Source: JBDGYW01 sp964518955 (GTDB lineage Bacteria; Gemmatimonadota; Gemmatimonadetes; Gemmatimonadales; GWC2-71-9). From it: a stretch of 64,000 nucleotides of DNA. Shown here piece by piece: positions 54,423-63,700 of this stretch. Position numbers and translations under genes: made by a program. The stretch's first letter is position 1, and the number at the start of each line of letters is the position of its first letter. The DNA lies in contig CAZFHS010000020.1 of NCBI GenBank assembly GCA_964518955.1, positions 34,289 through 98,288 on the forward strand, read 5' to 3'. The notes below the pieces were generated by a model. It did not search any database and was not told where the DNA came from. It saw only the letters and a program-made list of their open reading frames with translations.

Positions 54423-56549
54423 TCACATCATCTGTCGTAGCGCAGCAAGTCGGCGACGATGTTCCTCCGCCATTCGGTCATCGCCCATCCCATCCGCCGC
54501 TTCGATTCTCAGCTGTAGACTGGCGGGCAGGAACGCCAGGTAAATGACGGGCTGGGGATGGTCGAATGCGGAGGCCACCCTGTACGCATCCTCATAGTCA
54601 CCACGTTCCAGGAGCAACCGTGCCAGTGTGATTCGTTCGGCGGCTAGCGGCTCCCAAGGCTGCCATGAAAGATCCCCACTATTGCCAGTCGTCTTCAGTT
54701 CACCAAACAACTCGATAGCTGTTGCCGAATCACCCGACGCGAGAGCAGCGAACGCCGACAAGCTCCCAGCGATCAGGCTGTCCCGTCTCGAGGGATTCGA
54801 GTCCGATTTTATCCTCACGGCTGCTTCGATGGCACGCATTTGTTCTGCATTGCCGTTCTCGCTGGCCCACATTCCGCACAGCCACAGCATGGGCACATTG
54901 CGTTGCATCGGGTCGCTGCATCTACCGGCAGCTACTTCTGCGGCGCGCTCGCTGACGGGTGCGCCGGCGATGGCGTTCATCAAGTACATCGCTTGAGTAC
55001 TGCCGCGCACGTCTGTGGCCGCGCTGTCGAGCACTTCCGCCATCTCATCGTATCTGGCCTGAGCGAGAAGCAGGCTTTGCAGCGCCAGCCGCGCACCCCA
55101 GCGATCTGAGCTCGTCGACCCTTCCACTTCAAGCGTGGCTCTGTAAGCATCCTCCGCGCATTCCATCTGTGCGCCTGAAGCGGCCAGCAGCATTCCCGAC
55201 ATCACAACAGACGTAGGGTTGTCCCTTACCCACCGTCGCCACTCCATGTTTTCACTGCCGCCGCGCACACACTCCAAAGACGCCTTCAGGCGCGCCAAAA
55301 TGTCCGGCCTTGCACCGACTGAATCGAGCTTCGAAACAAGCTGTTCCGCTCGATCCGTGTGGCCCGCGCGGAATCCACGCTCAGCTAGATGGATCAGGGC
55401 GGGCGTGAAGTCAGGATCTACCGCAGTAATGCGCTCGAACAACGCAGCAGCGGAATCGCTCGCTCCCGCCTCCAACATGAAATGGTGATAGGTCTCTCCC
55501 ATCGACATCAGGACCTCGACCCTCTCGGGATCCTGTGCGAGAGCGGATCGATATCTGGCCAGTGCCGAGTCTGGCTCACTCGACAGCTGGAAGTGCATTC
55601 CGTACGCATGATGTACGTACCGTGCGGGAAGCAGATGTTGGTGTGTTACCGCAACGTTCACTAAGTCGAGCGCACTCTGATGTTCGTGTTCCCACCGCGC
55701 TGCCCACGCTCCCATCACCGCGGCCATCGCCAGCAATGAGTCTCGCTCCACCGCGCGCTCGTAGAACCCCAGCGCCTCCCCGAACCGGGATCTGCGGTAT
55801 TCGTTCTGACCCTGCATCCAGAGCGCCACCGCCGAAACGTCACGATCGGCGATGGCGGAGATGTCGACAGTCCGACCCGGTTCAATCAACGCCGGCAGCA
55901 CTCCACGAACAGCCTGCATGCCGAGTCGAATCACCGAATCGATGTGCGCCAGTCCGCTCCTGGTTAGCTGTTCGACTACCGAATCGGCCTCAACGTCGTG
56001 CAGCCGCAGGATCACGCTCGCCGAGTCGCCGTATTCCACCACCGAACCCGCGAGCCGAAACCGAGCTTGCCGCGAGCGAGCGACACTGTCCGCAACCGGC
56101 GCCGTGGGGTCGCGGTAGCCAATCCAGGTCCTGCCGTCGAGCCACTTGAGTGGATCGGTGTGCTCGAGCGCACTGCCAATTAGCTGAGCAACCACGTCGC
56201 CCACGCTCTCTGGGAGGTGTGACACTGATACCTCTTCCAGCGGAAACACCATCACTCGCGTCGAGTCGAGCTTTAGCGTGCCGGTCGGCCAGAGTTGCCA
56301 AAGGCCAAATGTCATCGCCAGTGTGGCGAATAAGCCTATTGCCGCTCCACGCATGCGTTGGCGGGCCTGAGGTCTCCTCGTTACGCGTACCTCCGTGGAT
56401 GTAGGCGTAACCTGCAGAGCTGCAGCAAACTCTGCCGCTGATGCGAACCGATCGGCGGGCACCTTTGCCAGCGCCTTCTCGATCACCTCGACTATGTAGA
56501 GAGGAATGCCCGGGCGTACCACCTCGATCGAGGGGACGCGCTCTTGCAT
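54423..56549 (-). CDS. C-terminal piece: kinase tail, membrane helix, sensor region
   Basis: 708 residues from ATG 56549, the first Met after the amber codon, without a ribosome site. It begins inside the kinase C-lobe (IEKALAKVPADRFASAAEFA), has a helix at about residues 70-92 (AAIGLFATLAMTFGLWQLW), a domain that opens VMVFPLEEVSVSHLPESV, and TPR-type repeats to the end (ALGFYERAVERDSLLAMAAV). If expressed alone it lacks a catalytic core. Confidence 0.5.
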   Translation of the reverse strand: MQERVPSIEVVRPGIPLYIVEVIEKALAKVPADRFASAAEFAAALQVTPTSTEVRVTRRPQARQRMRGAAIGLFATLAMTFGLWQLWPTGTLKLDSTRVMVFPLEEVSVSHLPESVGDVVAQLIGSALEHTDPLKWLDGRTWIGYRDPTAPVADSVARSRQARFRLAGSVVEYGDSASVILRLHDVEADSVVEQLTRSGLAHIDSVIRLGMQAVRGVLPALIEPGRTVDISAIADRDVSAVALWMQGQNEYRRSRFGEALGFYERAVERDSLLAMAAVMGAWAARWEHEHQSALDLVNVAVTHQHLLPARYVHHAYGMHFQLSSEPDSALARYRSALAQDPERVEVLMSMGETYHHFMLEAGASDSAAALFERITAVDPDFTPALIHLAERGFRAGHTDRAEQLVSKLDSVGARPDILARLKASLECVRGGSENMEWRRWVRDNPTSVVMSGMLLAASGAQMECAEDAYRATLEVEGSTSSDRWGARLALQSLLLAQARYDEMAEVLDSAATDVRGSTQAMYLMNAIAGAPVSERAAEVAAGRCSDPMQRNVPMLWLCGMWASENGNAEQMRAIEAAVRIKSDSNPSRRDSLIAGSLSAFAALASGDSATAIELFGELKTTGNSGDLSWQPWEPLAAERITLARLLLERGDYEDAYRVASAFDHPQPVIYLAFLPASLQLRIEAADGMGDDRMAEEHRRRLAALRQMM

Positions 56550-56567
56550 ATGGCGTGCGATTATAGC

Positions 56568-57233
56568 CTACGGCGTGCGGCCCGTGAACGGCGGTTCACC
56601 CACCAGCATTTCGTACAGCACGCACCCCAGCGCATATATGTCACAGCGCCCGTCGACTGGGCGACCGCCTGCTTGTTCGGGACTCATGTATGCCGGCGTG
56701 CCGATTGCCACCCCCGATTCGGTCAGCGTCTCAGCGCCCGCTTCGGCCATGGCGCTCGCAATGCCGAAATCCGCGACCACGGCATTGTCGCCCGTGAGCA
56801 GGATGTTTTCAGGTTTGATATCGCGGTGCACTACGCCACGCTCGTTGGCGTGTTGGAGTGCCTGTGCGACGTCGATGGCTATCGCAACAGCACCCTCGAT
56901 CGTGAGTTGCTCTTCGCGATTGATACGTTCGCGCAGCGACTCCCCTTCGACGAAAGGCATCGAGTAATACAAAAGGCCGTCGGCCTCACCGGAGTCGTGG
57001 AGTGGCAGAATGTGGGGGTGCTGGAGCGACGCCTCTATTCGGATCTCGCGCAGGAAACGGTCTGTGCCTATTGAGCGTCCGAGTTCAGGGCGCAGGACCT
57101 TGAGAGCCACATCGCGGTCGTGTTTCAAATCGCGCGCGAGATACACGACCGCCATACCACCGCGGCCGAGTTCACGATCGATCATGTATCGCTCGGCGAG
57201 TGACCTCTTGATGCGTTCCAACAAGTCCGACAC
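56568..57233 (-). CDS. N-terminal piece: truncated Ser/Thr kinase
   Basis: 221 residues ending at the amber codon. Gly loop GRGGMA, catalytic Lys in VALKVLRP, HRDIKPEN, ADFGIAS, GTPAYMSPEQ and DIYALGCVLYEM are all present; the final C-lobe helices are missing, so stability is doubtful. Start GTG 57233 has only a weak GAGA. Confidence 0.6.
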   Translation of the reverse strand: MSDLLERIKRSLAERYMIDRELGRGGMAVVYLARDLKHDRDVALKVLRPELGRSIGTDRFLREIRIEASLQHPHILPLHDSGEADGLLYYSMPFVEGESLRERINREEQLTIEGAVAIAIDVAQALQHANERGVVHRDIKPENILLTGDNAVVADFGIASAMAEAGAETLTESGVAIGTPAYMSPEQAGGRPVDGRCDIYALGCVLYEMLVGEPPFTGRTP

Positions 57234-57357
57234 GGCGCGTCTCGATGTTGGAGGTTCTCAACGATATGGCTGGGTCGGGCGCTCCGCTAGAGTCGATGCT
57301 TGACTGGCGTTCGGTCAGCGGCCGGCGGCCACCAGTTGGCCACCAGCCGTATTGCAC

Positions 57358-57612
57358 TCAAGTCCAAGGTGGGGGTGGTGGATCGCCCGGATCACCGGGG
57401 GGGACGCCGGCAGCGACCTCTAGCCGGATGATGTCGTCTCTCACCGTCTGGCCCCATTTGATCATGTCCTCGCCCCAGTCGATGATTGCCTGCACCATCT
57501 CCTTGCTGCACTCCTGCTTTTTCGGATTTCCTGTGGTGGTGGTTCGTTCCACCTTTGCTGGTGTCGTGTGCGAGTAATCCTGCTTGATTCGACCTTTTCC
57601 TTGCGGCGGCAT
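57358..57612 (-). CDS. small proline-tailed unknown protein
   Basis: 84 residues. ATG 57612 follows GGGAGG at 6 nt, the strongest ribosome site of this region. The sequence is Lys/Thr-rich, then helical and acidic (MVQAIIDWGEDMIKWGQTVR), then a Pro/Gly/Asp tail (GDPGDPPPPPWT). No signal. It lies 43 bp past one kinase and 124 bp before the split one, so it may be a partner or substrate; function unknown. The gap 57234-57357 has direct repeats of GGCCACCAG but no clear promoter. Confidence 0.68.
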   Translation of the reverse strand: MPPQGKGRIKQDYSHTTPAKVERTTTTGNPKKQECSKEMVQAIIDWGEDMIKWGQTVRDDIIRLEVAAGVPPGDPGDPPPPPWT

Positions 57613-57655
57613 GAATTCCTCCCAATGTCAAGTGACGTCACAGGCTGTCGATGGT

Positions 57656-60649
57656 TCAGTTGACGCGTTTCAGCAGCTCGGCACGTCGTTCCAGCTCCAG
57701 CTCAGACCGCTTATTGCCAAGTGCTCGCGCGGCTTCGAGCCGAATCTCCAGGCTGGCCCGCAAGAACACCGTGTTGACGATGTTTGACGCACCTGGTGAA
57801 TCGAACGACGTAGCCACGCGGTATGCCTCGTCATACCGACCTTTCGCAAGCAACAGACGCGCAAGCGTTAGGCGCTCGAGGCCGAGTGATCCCCAAGGAT
57901 TCTCCAGGTTGGACCGACGGCCATACGGTTTCAGTGCGCGAAGTAGTTGAATCGCGCGTGTCGTGTCACCCTCCGCCAGCGCAACGTGTGCTGACATCTC
58001 ACGTGCAACGTGGTCAGTCCTTGAGCGGCCGGTCTGCGGAACACGAGCCAACAAGGTATCGCGGATGACGCGCGCCTCCTCCACGTTTCCGTGGTAGGCG
58101 TCCCAAACCCCGAGAAACCATAGCTGCCAATCAGACAATTCGAACAACTCTTGCCGCGCTGCGTCCGCGACGGAATCGGCCAATTCGTCAACGTCAGCTC
58201 CAGCGAGTGCCAAAACGATGCTCTGGTACTGCGGTGTGCCGTCAAACTCAGACATCGTATCGACGAGAACGGCCAGCTCTTCTGACTGCCCCGTGCTGGC
58301 TAGCATACCCATCAATCCCGTCATAGCCGCAAACCGCCACGCGATGTCCGACTGCGTGGGTTCTCGTAAGGCGCGCCAGGCTTCCGTTGCGCACCCCGGG
58401 TACGCTCCACCCACTCCGAGCGCGCGTGCAGCCTGGCCCACCGCCGTGACATCCTCTATCATCTCTGCCTGCCAGTCGATTCCCTCGGGTCCCGCCTCGG
58501 CGCAGCGCATCATCAGCTCGAGTTTCTTAAGGGCGTACCCGGACGTATCTGGCGAGGCTGCCCGATACCGCGTCAGCAGCTCCGACGCCCGCGTGAGTTC
58601 GTGTTCGGCAACCGCATGTTCGAACAGGTGGAACAGCGCCGGGGCAGATCCTTCCGTATTCAGGTACACCTGCTCGAAGGCGTGCTTCGCGAGTGAGTCT
58701 TGCGGTGTTTTGCGGGGGAGGAGGTGGGTATAGACCTCGCCGAGACCGGTCCAGGACTCTGCCCAATTCTCATCGAACGAGATTGCCTGCTCGAAGTGGT
58801 ACACTGCGGTGTCGGCATCCGCATTCAAGAAGGCCTCCCAGCCTCTGGCAAAGTGCAGATGTTTCTCGCTGAGGGTCGGGGCGTGCTCGAGCGCGACCGC
58901 GATAAGAGCCCGCGCCATCCCGACATCGTGCCGCCAACTCGCCGCTTGCGCTGCCTTGATCGCCGCCAGCGTAAACGAGGAATCCAGGTTTACAGCCTCG
59001 CTGTAATCTTGGAACGCCTTATCGAACCGACCGGCGTGGAAGTGTCTCTCAGCTTGCACGAATGCCTGCACGGCTTCTGCGTCCCTTCCTGCTATGGCGG
59101 AGACATCAACGGTTTCCTCCGGCAGGAATTCCAGCAGCAACTCTCCGACGGCCTCCACGCCGAGAATCCGGGCATCGGCGCGCCTTCCGGCAGTATCGGC
59201 CCTCGCAACGACGGAATCACCTGCAACGTCGTGCAATGTCAGGTAGGTGTGCCACGTGTCGCCCTCTTGAAGAGTGCGACCGAAGAGATAGATGCCTGCT
59301 CCCTCGCTCCGCGAGAACGCTCGCCTACCGCGCGCGGACATTCGGGTTAACTCCTCCGGGTCTTCGACCAGGTCAACTGCGTTGATCCACCTGAGCGAGC
59401 TTCGGCCGTCCAACGCATTCCAGATCAGGTATGCGTTGTCTATGCCAAGGCCCGCTTCTGCGGGACCCACTTCACCCGACACATCGAGAGGGAACACCAT
59501 CACCCAATCGGGATTCAAAGGCCCGGGGCGGAAAAAGAACAGCCATAAACCGATCGTGATGGCAACCACGGCACTCGCCACCCCGGCGAACATCTGCCAT
59601 CGCCTGCGGCGTACGCTCAGTCGAACCACTCGGACCTCTGACGAGACTCCCTTGTGCAGCGCCTTGCCGAAATCATCAGCAGTCTGGTACCTGTCGGCCG
59701 GGACTTTCTCGAGTGCTTTCTCGATTACCGCAACTACCCCGGAAGGAACATTGGGACGCACGATCTCGAGCGACGGCACCCGCTCGTTGGCGTGTCTGGC
59801 CAGAACGGCGACCGGAGTCGGCCCGCTGAATGGGGGTTCGCCTGCCAGCATCTCGTAGACGACCAGGCCCAATGAATAGACGTCGCTCCTGTAGTCGAGG
59901 TCTGACGAGCCAAGTGCCTGCTCGGGACTCATGTATGTGGGAGTGCCGACGGCGAAACCAGAATCGGTGAGCTGCTCGTCGGCGGCCGCACTGAGCGCGC
60001 GCGCAACTCCAAAGTCCGCAACGAGTGCGTGCCCGTTCGTGAGCAATATGTTTTCCGGCTTGAGGTCGCGGTGCACGACGTTGTGGCTGTGGGCATACGC
60101 GACGGCGTCGGAGATCTGTTCCGCGATGTTCAGTGCTTGGTCCAGCTCCATTTGCTTCTCGCGCCTGAGTCTTTCGCGCAGGTTTTCTCCCTCTACGTAC
60201 GGCATGGAGTAATAGAGCAAGCCGTCTGCCTCACCCGAGTCGTAGAGGGCCAAAATGTGAGGATGCTGAAGCGAGGCCTCGATCTCGATTTCGCGCAGGA
60301 AGCGTTCGGGCCCCACCGATGCTGCCAATTCGGGGCGAAGTACCTTGAGGGCCACCTTCCGGTGGTGCTTCAAATCGTCGGCGAGAAAGACATAAGCCAT
60401 CCCGCCGCGACCGATTTCCTGCTCGACCGTGTATCTGTCTTTTAGTGCCGTCCGGAGTCGATCATGAACTTTGTTCATTGCACGATCCGAGGGAGACGGG
60501 GCAGATAATTTGCATTTAGAATCGGCGCTTCGCCAGGAGTCGGCGCCCGGCGCCGGCTCCGAGGCACCTACGGGCTTTACGTCTCCCGGCGAACATTTCG
60601 CCAAGGACACGCGGCGACTTCGCCACCGCTTGCCAGTGCGTACGCCCAT
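57656..60649 (-). CDS. receptor-like Ser/Thr kinase with TPR sensor region
   Basis: 997 residues from ATG 60649, chosen because GGAGG lies 4 nt upstream. ATG 60478 would fit paralogues better (the kinase starts soon after) but has no ribosome site; the first 57 residues show no domain. Kinase: GRGGMA, HRDLKPEN, ADFGVAR, GTPTYMSPEQ. Membrane helix in WQMFAGVASAVVAITIGLWL (about 350-370). The outside part holds an unknown strand-helix domain then TPR-type repeats (AVQAFVQAERHFHAGRFDKA). Probably senses an envelope signal and phosphorylates cytoplasmic targets. Confidence 0.93.
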   Translation of the reverse strand: MGVRTGKRWRSRRVSLAKCSPGDVKPVGASEPAPGADSWRSADSKCKLSAPSPSDRAMNKVHDRLRTALKDRYTVEQEIGRGGMAYVFLADDLKHHRKVALKVLRPELAASVGPERFLREIEIEASLQHPHILALYDSGEADGLLYYSMPYVEGENLRERLRREKQMELDQALNIAEQISDAVAYAHSHNVVHRDLKPENILLTNGHALVADFGVARALSAAADEQLTDSGFAVGTPTYMSPEQALGSSDLDYRSDVYSLGLVVYEMLAGEPPFSGPTPVAVLARHANERVPSLEIVRPNVPSGVVAVIEKALEKVPADRYQTADDFGKALHKGVSSEVRVVRLSVRRRRWQMFAGVASAVVAITIGLWLFFFRPGPLNPDWVMVFPLDVSGEVGPAEAGLGIDNAYLIWNALDGRSSLRWINAVDLVEDPEELTRMSARGRRAFSRSEGAGIYLFGRTLQEGDTWHTYLTLHDVAGDSVVARADTAGRRADARILGVEAVGELLLEFLPEETVDVSAIAGRDAEAVQAFVQAERHFHAGRFDKAFQDYSEAVNLDSSFTLAAIKAAQAASWRHDVGMARALIAVALEHAPTLSEKHLHFARGWEAFLNADADTAVYHFEQAISFDENWAESWTGLGEVYTHLLPRKTPQDSLAKHAFEQVYLNTEGSAPALFHLFEHAVAEHELTRASELLTRYRAASPDTSGYALKKLELMMRCAEAGPEGIDWQAEMIEDVTAVGQAARALGVGGAYPGCATEAWRALREPTQSDIAWRFAAMTGLMGMLASTGQSEELAVLVDTMSEFDGTPQYQSIVLALAGADVDELADSVADAARQELFELSDWQLWFLGVWDAYHGNVEEARVIRDTLLARVPQTGRSRTDHVAREMSAHVALAEGDTTRAIQLLRALKPYGRRSNLENPWGSLGLERLTLARLLLAKGRYDEAYRVATSFDSPGASNIVNTVFLRASLEIRLEAARALGNKRSELELERRAELLKRVN

Positions 60650-60745
60650 AGTACCTCCAACATGTCCTGAAAATTTGAACTTTGGCGGTCAATTATCGGT
60701 CAATTGGAGGGCGGTGGGAGTCAAGTGGGGGAGAAACCGGACGGG

Positions 60746-63700
60746 CTAGCGGTCTCTCCCAAGCCGAGCGGCGCCCAGTTCCGCTCGGCGCAGCAGCGGG
60801 GCAATAAGTTCGTCACCTGTGAGCCAGGCGTTCTGGAATCTCTGGTAGTACTCGAGTGCGAGTGCTGTATCGCCCAGCGCCTCATAAGCCTCAGCCCGCA
60901 GGAGATAAGAGTGGATGCGCAATCCCCAACCGAAATCGAACGTTTCCAGGCGCAAGGGCAAGCTATCCACGCGGCTGAACTGCTGAAGCGCGAGGAGATC
61001 ATCCCCTATTCTTTGCGCTACCAGACCGTGGAGGAATGAACGCGTTGCTTCACTGACGCCGAGTGTTTCTGTTTGGAGTGAAGATTCCAGGTGTCGACGC
61101 GCACTGCTCGGATCGCTTTCGCTGTTGAGCAATGCGTGCCACATCGGGTGTTCGAGCTGATCGGCCCTCACCCAGGAAGCCATCTTCGACAAATCGAACG
61201 CCAAACCGAGAGCAATACGGAATGCCATGTCCCGGCGGAGCAATTCAATCTGACGTGGGGAATACAGCGGTTCGTACCACCGGTCCTCTATCGCTTCGAG
61301 CTCCCTGTCAATCGCCGCTCCCTGCACGCCGGCGATCCCGAGCATGCGCATCCGAGCAACATTGGTCTCCGCACCCTGATATGAGAGGAGCGAATCCGCA
61401 ATCGGGTCCTCGATGAACCAGCGGGTCCAGGGCGTAGATGCGATATCCATAGCACGGGCAATCTGCCCTCGAGCGAGCAGCACGTTGGTGCTCACCATCG
61501 GCGCTCTGCCGGGTGCATACTGAGCCAGCGCTCTCTCATTCAACACGGCCGCACTGTCGACCATTCCCGCGCCATTCAAGAAGCTACCGATTCGAGCTAA
61601 CTCGCGCGGCGTGGTGTCGCGTTTGAGGGAAAGAGCTAGCCCAGCGTGTTCCGCCGCGACTCTTGCAAGGCTGTCGATAATCGTAGGCGATCCAATGCCG
61701 ATACGCGTGCGTTGGCCGAGCACTGCTTTCGCCAGTTCCTCGTGAGGTTTCGCTTCGTTCGGAGCATATTCCGCCCAGCGGCGTAACAGCGCCAGAGATC
61801 TTTGAACGACAATGTCTGCGCCTTCAGAAGCATCATCTCTATTCAGCGTATCGAATACGGCTTTTCGTATCCATACGATCGTATCTAGTGCAGCAGGACA
61901 AAACGCAATCGCTCGTTGGGGCGTGGTTAGCTCCCAATGCGCGATCAACTCCTCCCTCGGTTCCTCGAAGCCCGTGCAGGCAACGATATCGACAGCTCGT
62001 CTCACCTTCCGGTTGATATCGAACATGTGTCCGTAGCCGAGGTCGAAGGCGGGCTGTAGACGGAGTGCCGACTCGAACGCCTCGAGCGCAACATTGTAGT
62101 TGCCTCGCGGCAACAAAGATCCGGTTTCGGCGTCCTCGACAAGCCATGGGTCGCGGTATTCGACACTGCCGAGCAACAACCATGCATAAACGTCCGTGGA
62201 ATCAGCACGGAGAATCCTGTTGTAGAGCTCGCGTGCCTCTGGGTACTCGCCTCTCTGGAAGGACCGAAACGCGAGAATGTGCATGCTGTCTCGTGTCGTC
62301 AGTCCACCGACGTGTCGGAGTGCTACCCCTGTCAGTTGCTGGATCTCTACACCGAGTGTGCGTAACTGCCTCGAATGTGGAGCCGCCTGCCAATACAGTG
62401 TTTGTGCAAGGTGATGGTACGCCAGACCGAATGTGGAGTCGAGATCGATCGCTCTCCTGAAACTCTGTTCGGCTTCGCTGAGCCTCCACCGCTCGAGGTA
62501 GCCGAGGCCTTCCATGTCTTGCATCAGCGCGTCTGGATTGTCCGTTGCACGCCTGATTTCGGCCATCTGCAGCGGCACGTTGCTTAGGCCGAGAATTCCT
62601 TGGACGATTGGCGCGACCAATGCCTGCTGATCGTTCCTCAAACCCCGCGAGTGGAACGGTCTCTCAACCGACCGGCCCGTGGCTGCGTCGAACACACCTG
62701 TGTCCAGCAGCGCTGAATCACCCTCCAGACTAACAGTGACGGTGACCAGGGCCTGAACACCGAGCGTTCTTGCCAACTCCACCCCGTCATCGATGAACTC
62801 GAGCGTGGGGCCAACCAGGTCGAGGTCGAACATCGGTCCCGCTAGCGAGACGCGCGGCACGGCTCGTATCGATTCCCAGCTGTTCAGCTCTCTAGTGATC
62901 AGATTCGCGATGTCCACCGCGACGGTACGCTCTTGTTCACTCGAAGTTGAAGAGTGGTACGGAAGAACGACGACCGATTCAGGTCTGCCCTGAAATCCCG
63001 GAGCCGCACCAAATGGCAGGAGGTCTCGCAGCAACGGCGAGGTGGATATCAGTATCGCGACCAACAGCAGCACCGCCATCACCGGATGCCGCTTAGTCAC
63101 GCGCACGACTGTCTCGAGCGTGATCAGCGGCGGTCGAATCGGTTTGAACTCGATGCCTCCCTCCAACGCCGCAACTAACTCTGCGGCCGTGGCAAACCTG
63201 TCGGCCGGCACTTTCGCCAGTGCCTTCTCAACAACGTTCGCGACACGCAGCGGGATGCCTGGCCGTACGACGTCGAGAGTCGGGACCTTCTCACCCAGGT
63301 GTTTGGCTATGATCGCCTGCGGGGTTCGAGCAGAGAATGGTGGTTCACCCGCCAGCATTGCGTAGAGCACACAACCGAGCGAGTAGATGTCGGAGCGCCG
63401 GTCGAGCGCATCACTGCCGCTCGCCTGCTCGGGGCTCATGTACTCCGGTGTTCCGATGGCGAGGTTTGCATCGGTAATCGACTCGTATTCGCCTGCCTCG
63501 GACCGGGCACGTGCAATGCCGAAGTCCGCCACCCTGGCCTTACCGCTAGCGAGTAGGATGTTCTCCGGCTTGATGTCGCGGTGCACAATCCCCTGCTCGT
63601 GAGCGTATGCGAGCGCGTCACCAACCTCGCGGGCGATCTGAAGCGCGTCCTCCAGCGGCAGCGCACCGTCCCGCTCTATGCGATCGCGGAGCGACTCCCC

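Larger units (their letters stand above)
54423..57233 (-). pseudogene. kinase-membrane-TPR gene split by an in-frame amber codon
   Basis: The minus frame from GTG 57233 to 54423 is open except for TAG at 56570-56568. Paralogues have Gln at that point (RTPQAIIA), so CAG to TAG is a single C-to-T change. Without the stop the product would be 936 residues long, counting the residue at the stop. Joined, it would have kinase (about 1-270), a membrane helix near 305, then a long helical TPR-like outside region. Could be a decayed gene, a sequencing error, or a population variant. Confidence 0.85.

Noticed and set aside
60560..60620. Possible c-di-GMP (GEMM) riboswitch
   Set aside because: Only the GACGTAAAGCC piece resembles the motif; the tetraloop receptor and second stem are not found.
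60684..60704. Short direct repeat GGTCAATT before a kinase gene
   Set aside because: Two copies of 8 bp only; not enough to call an operator.
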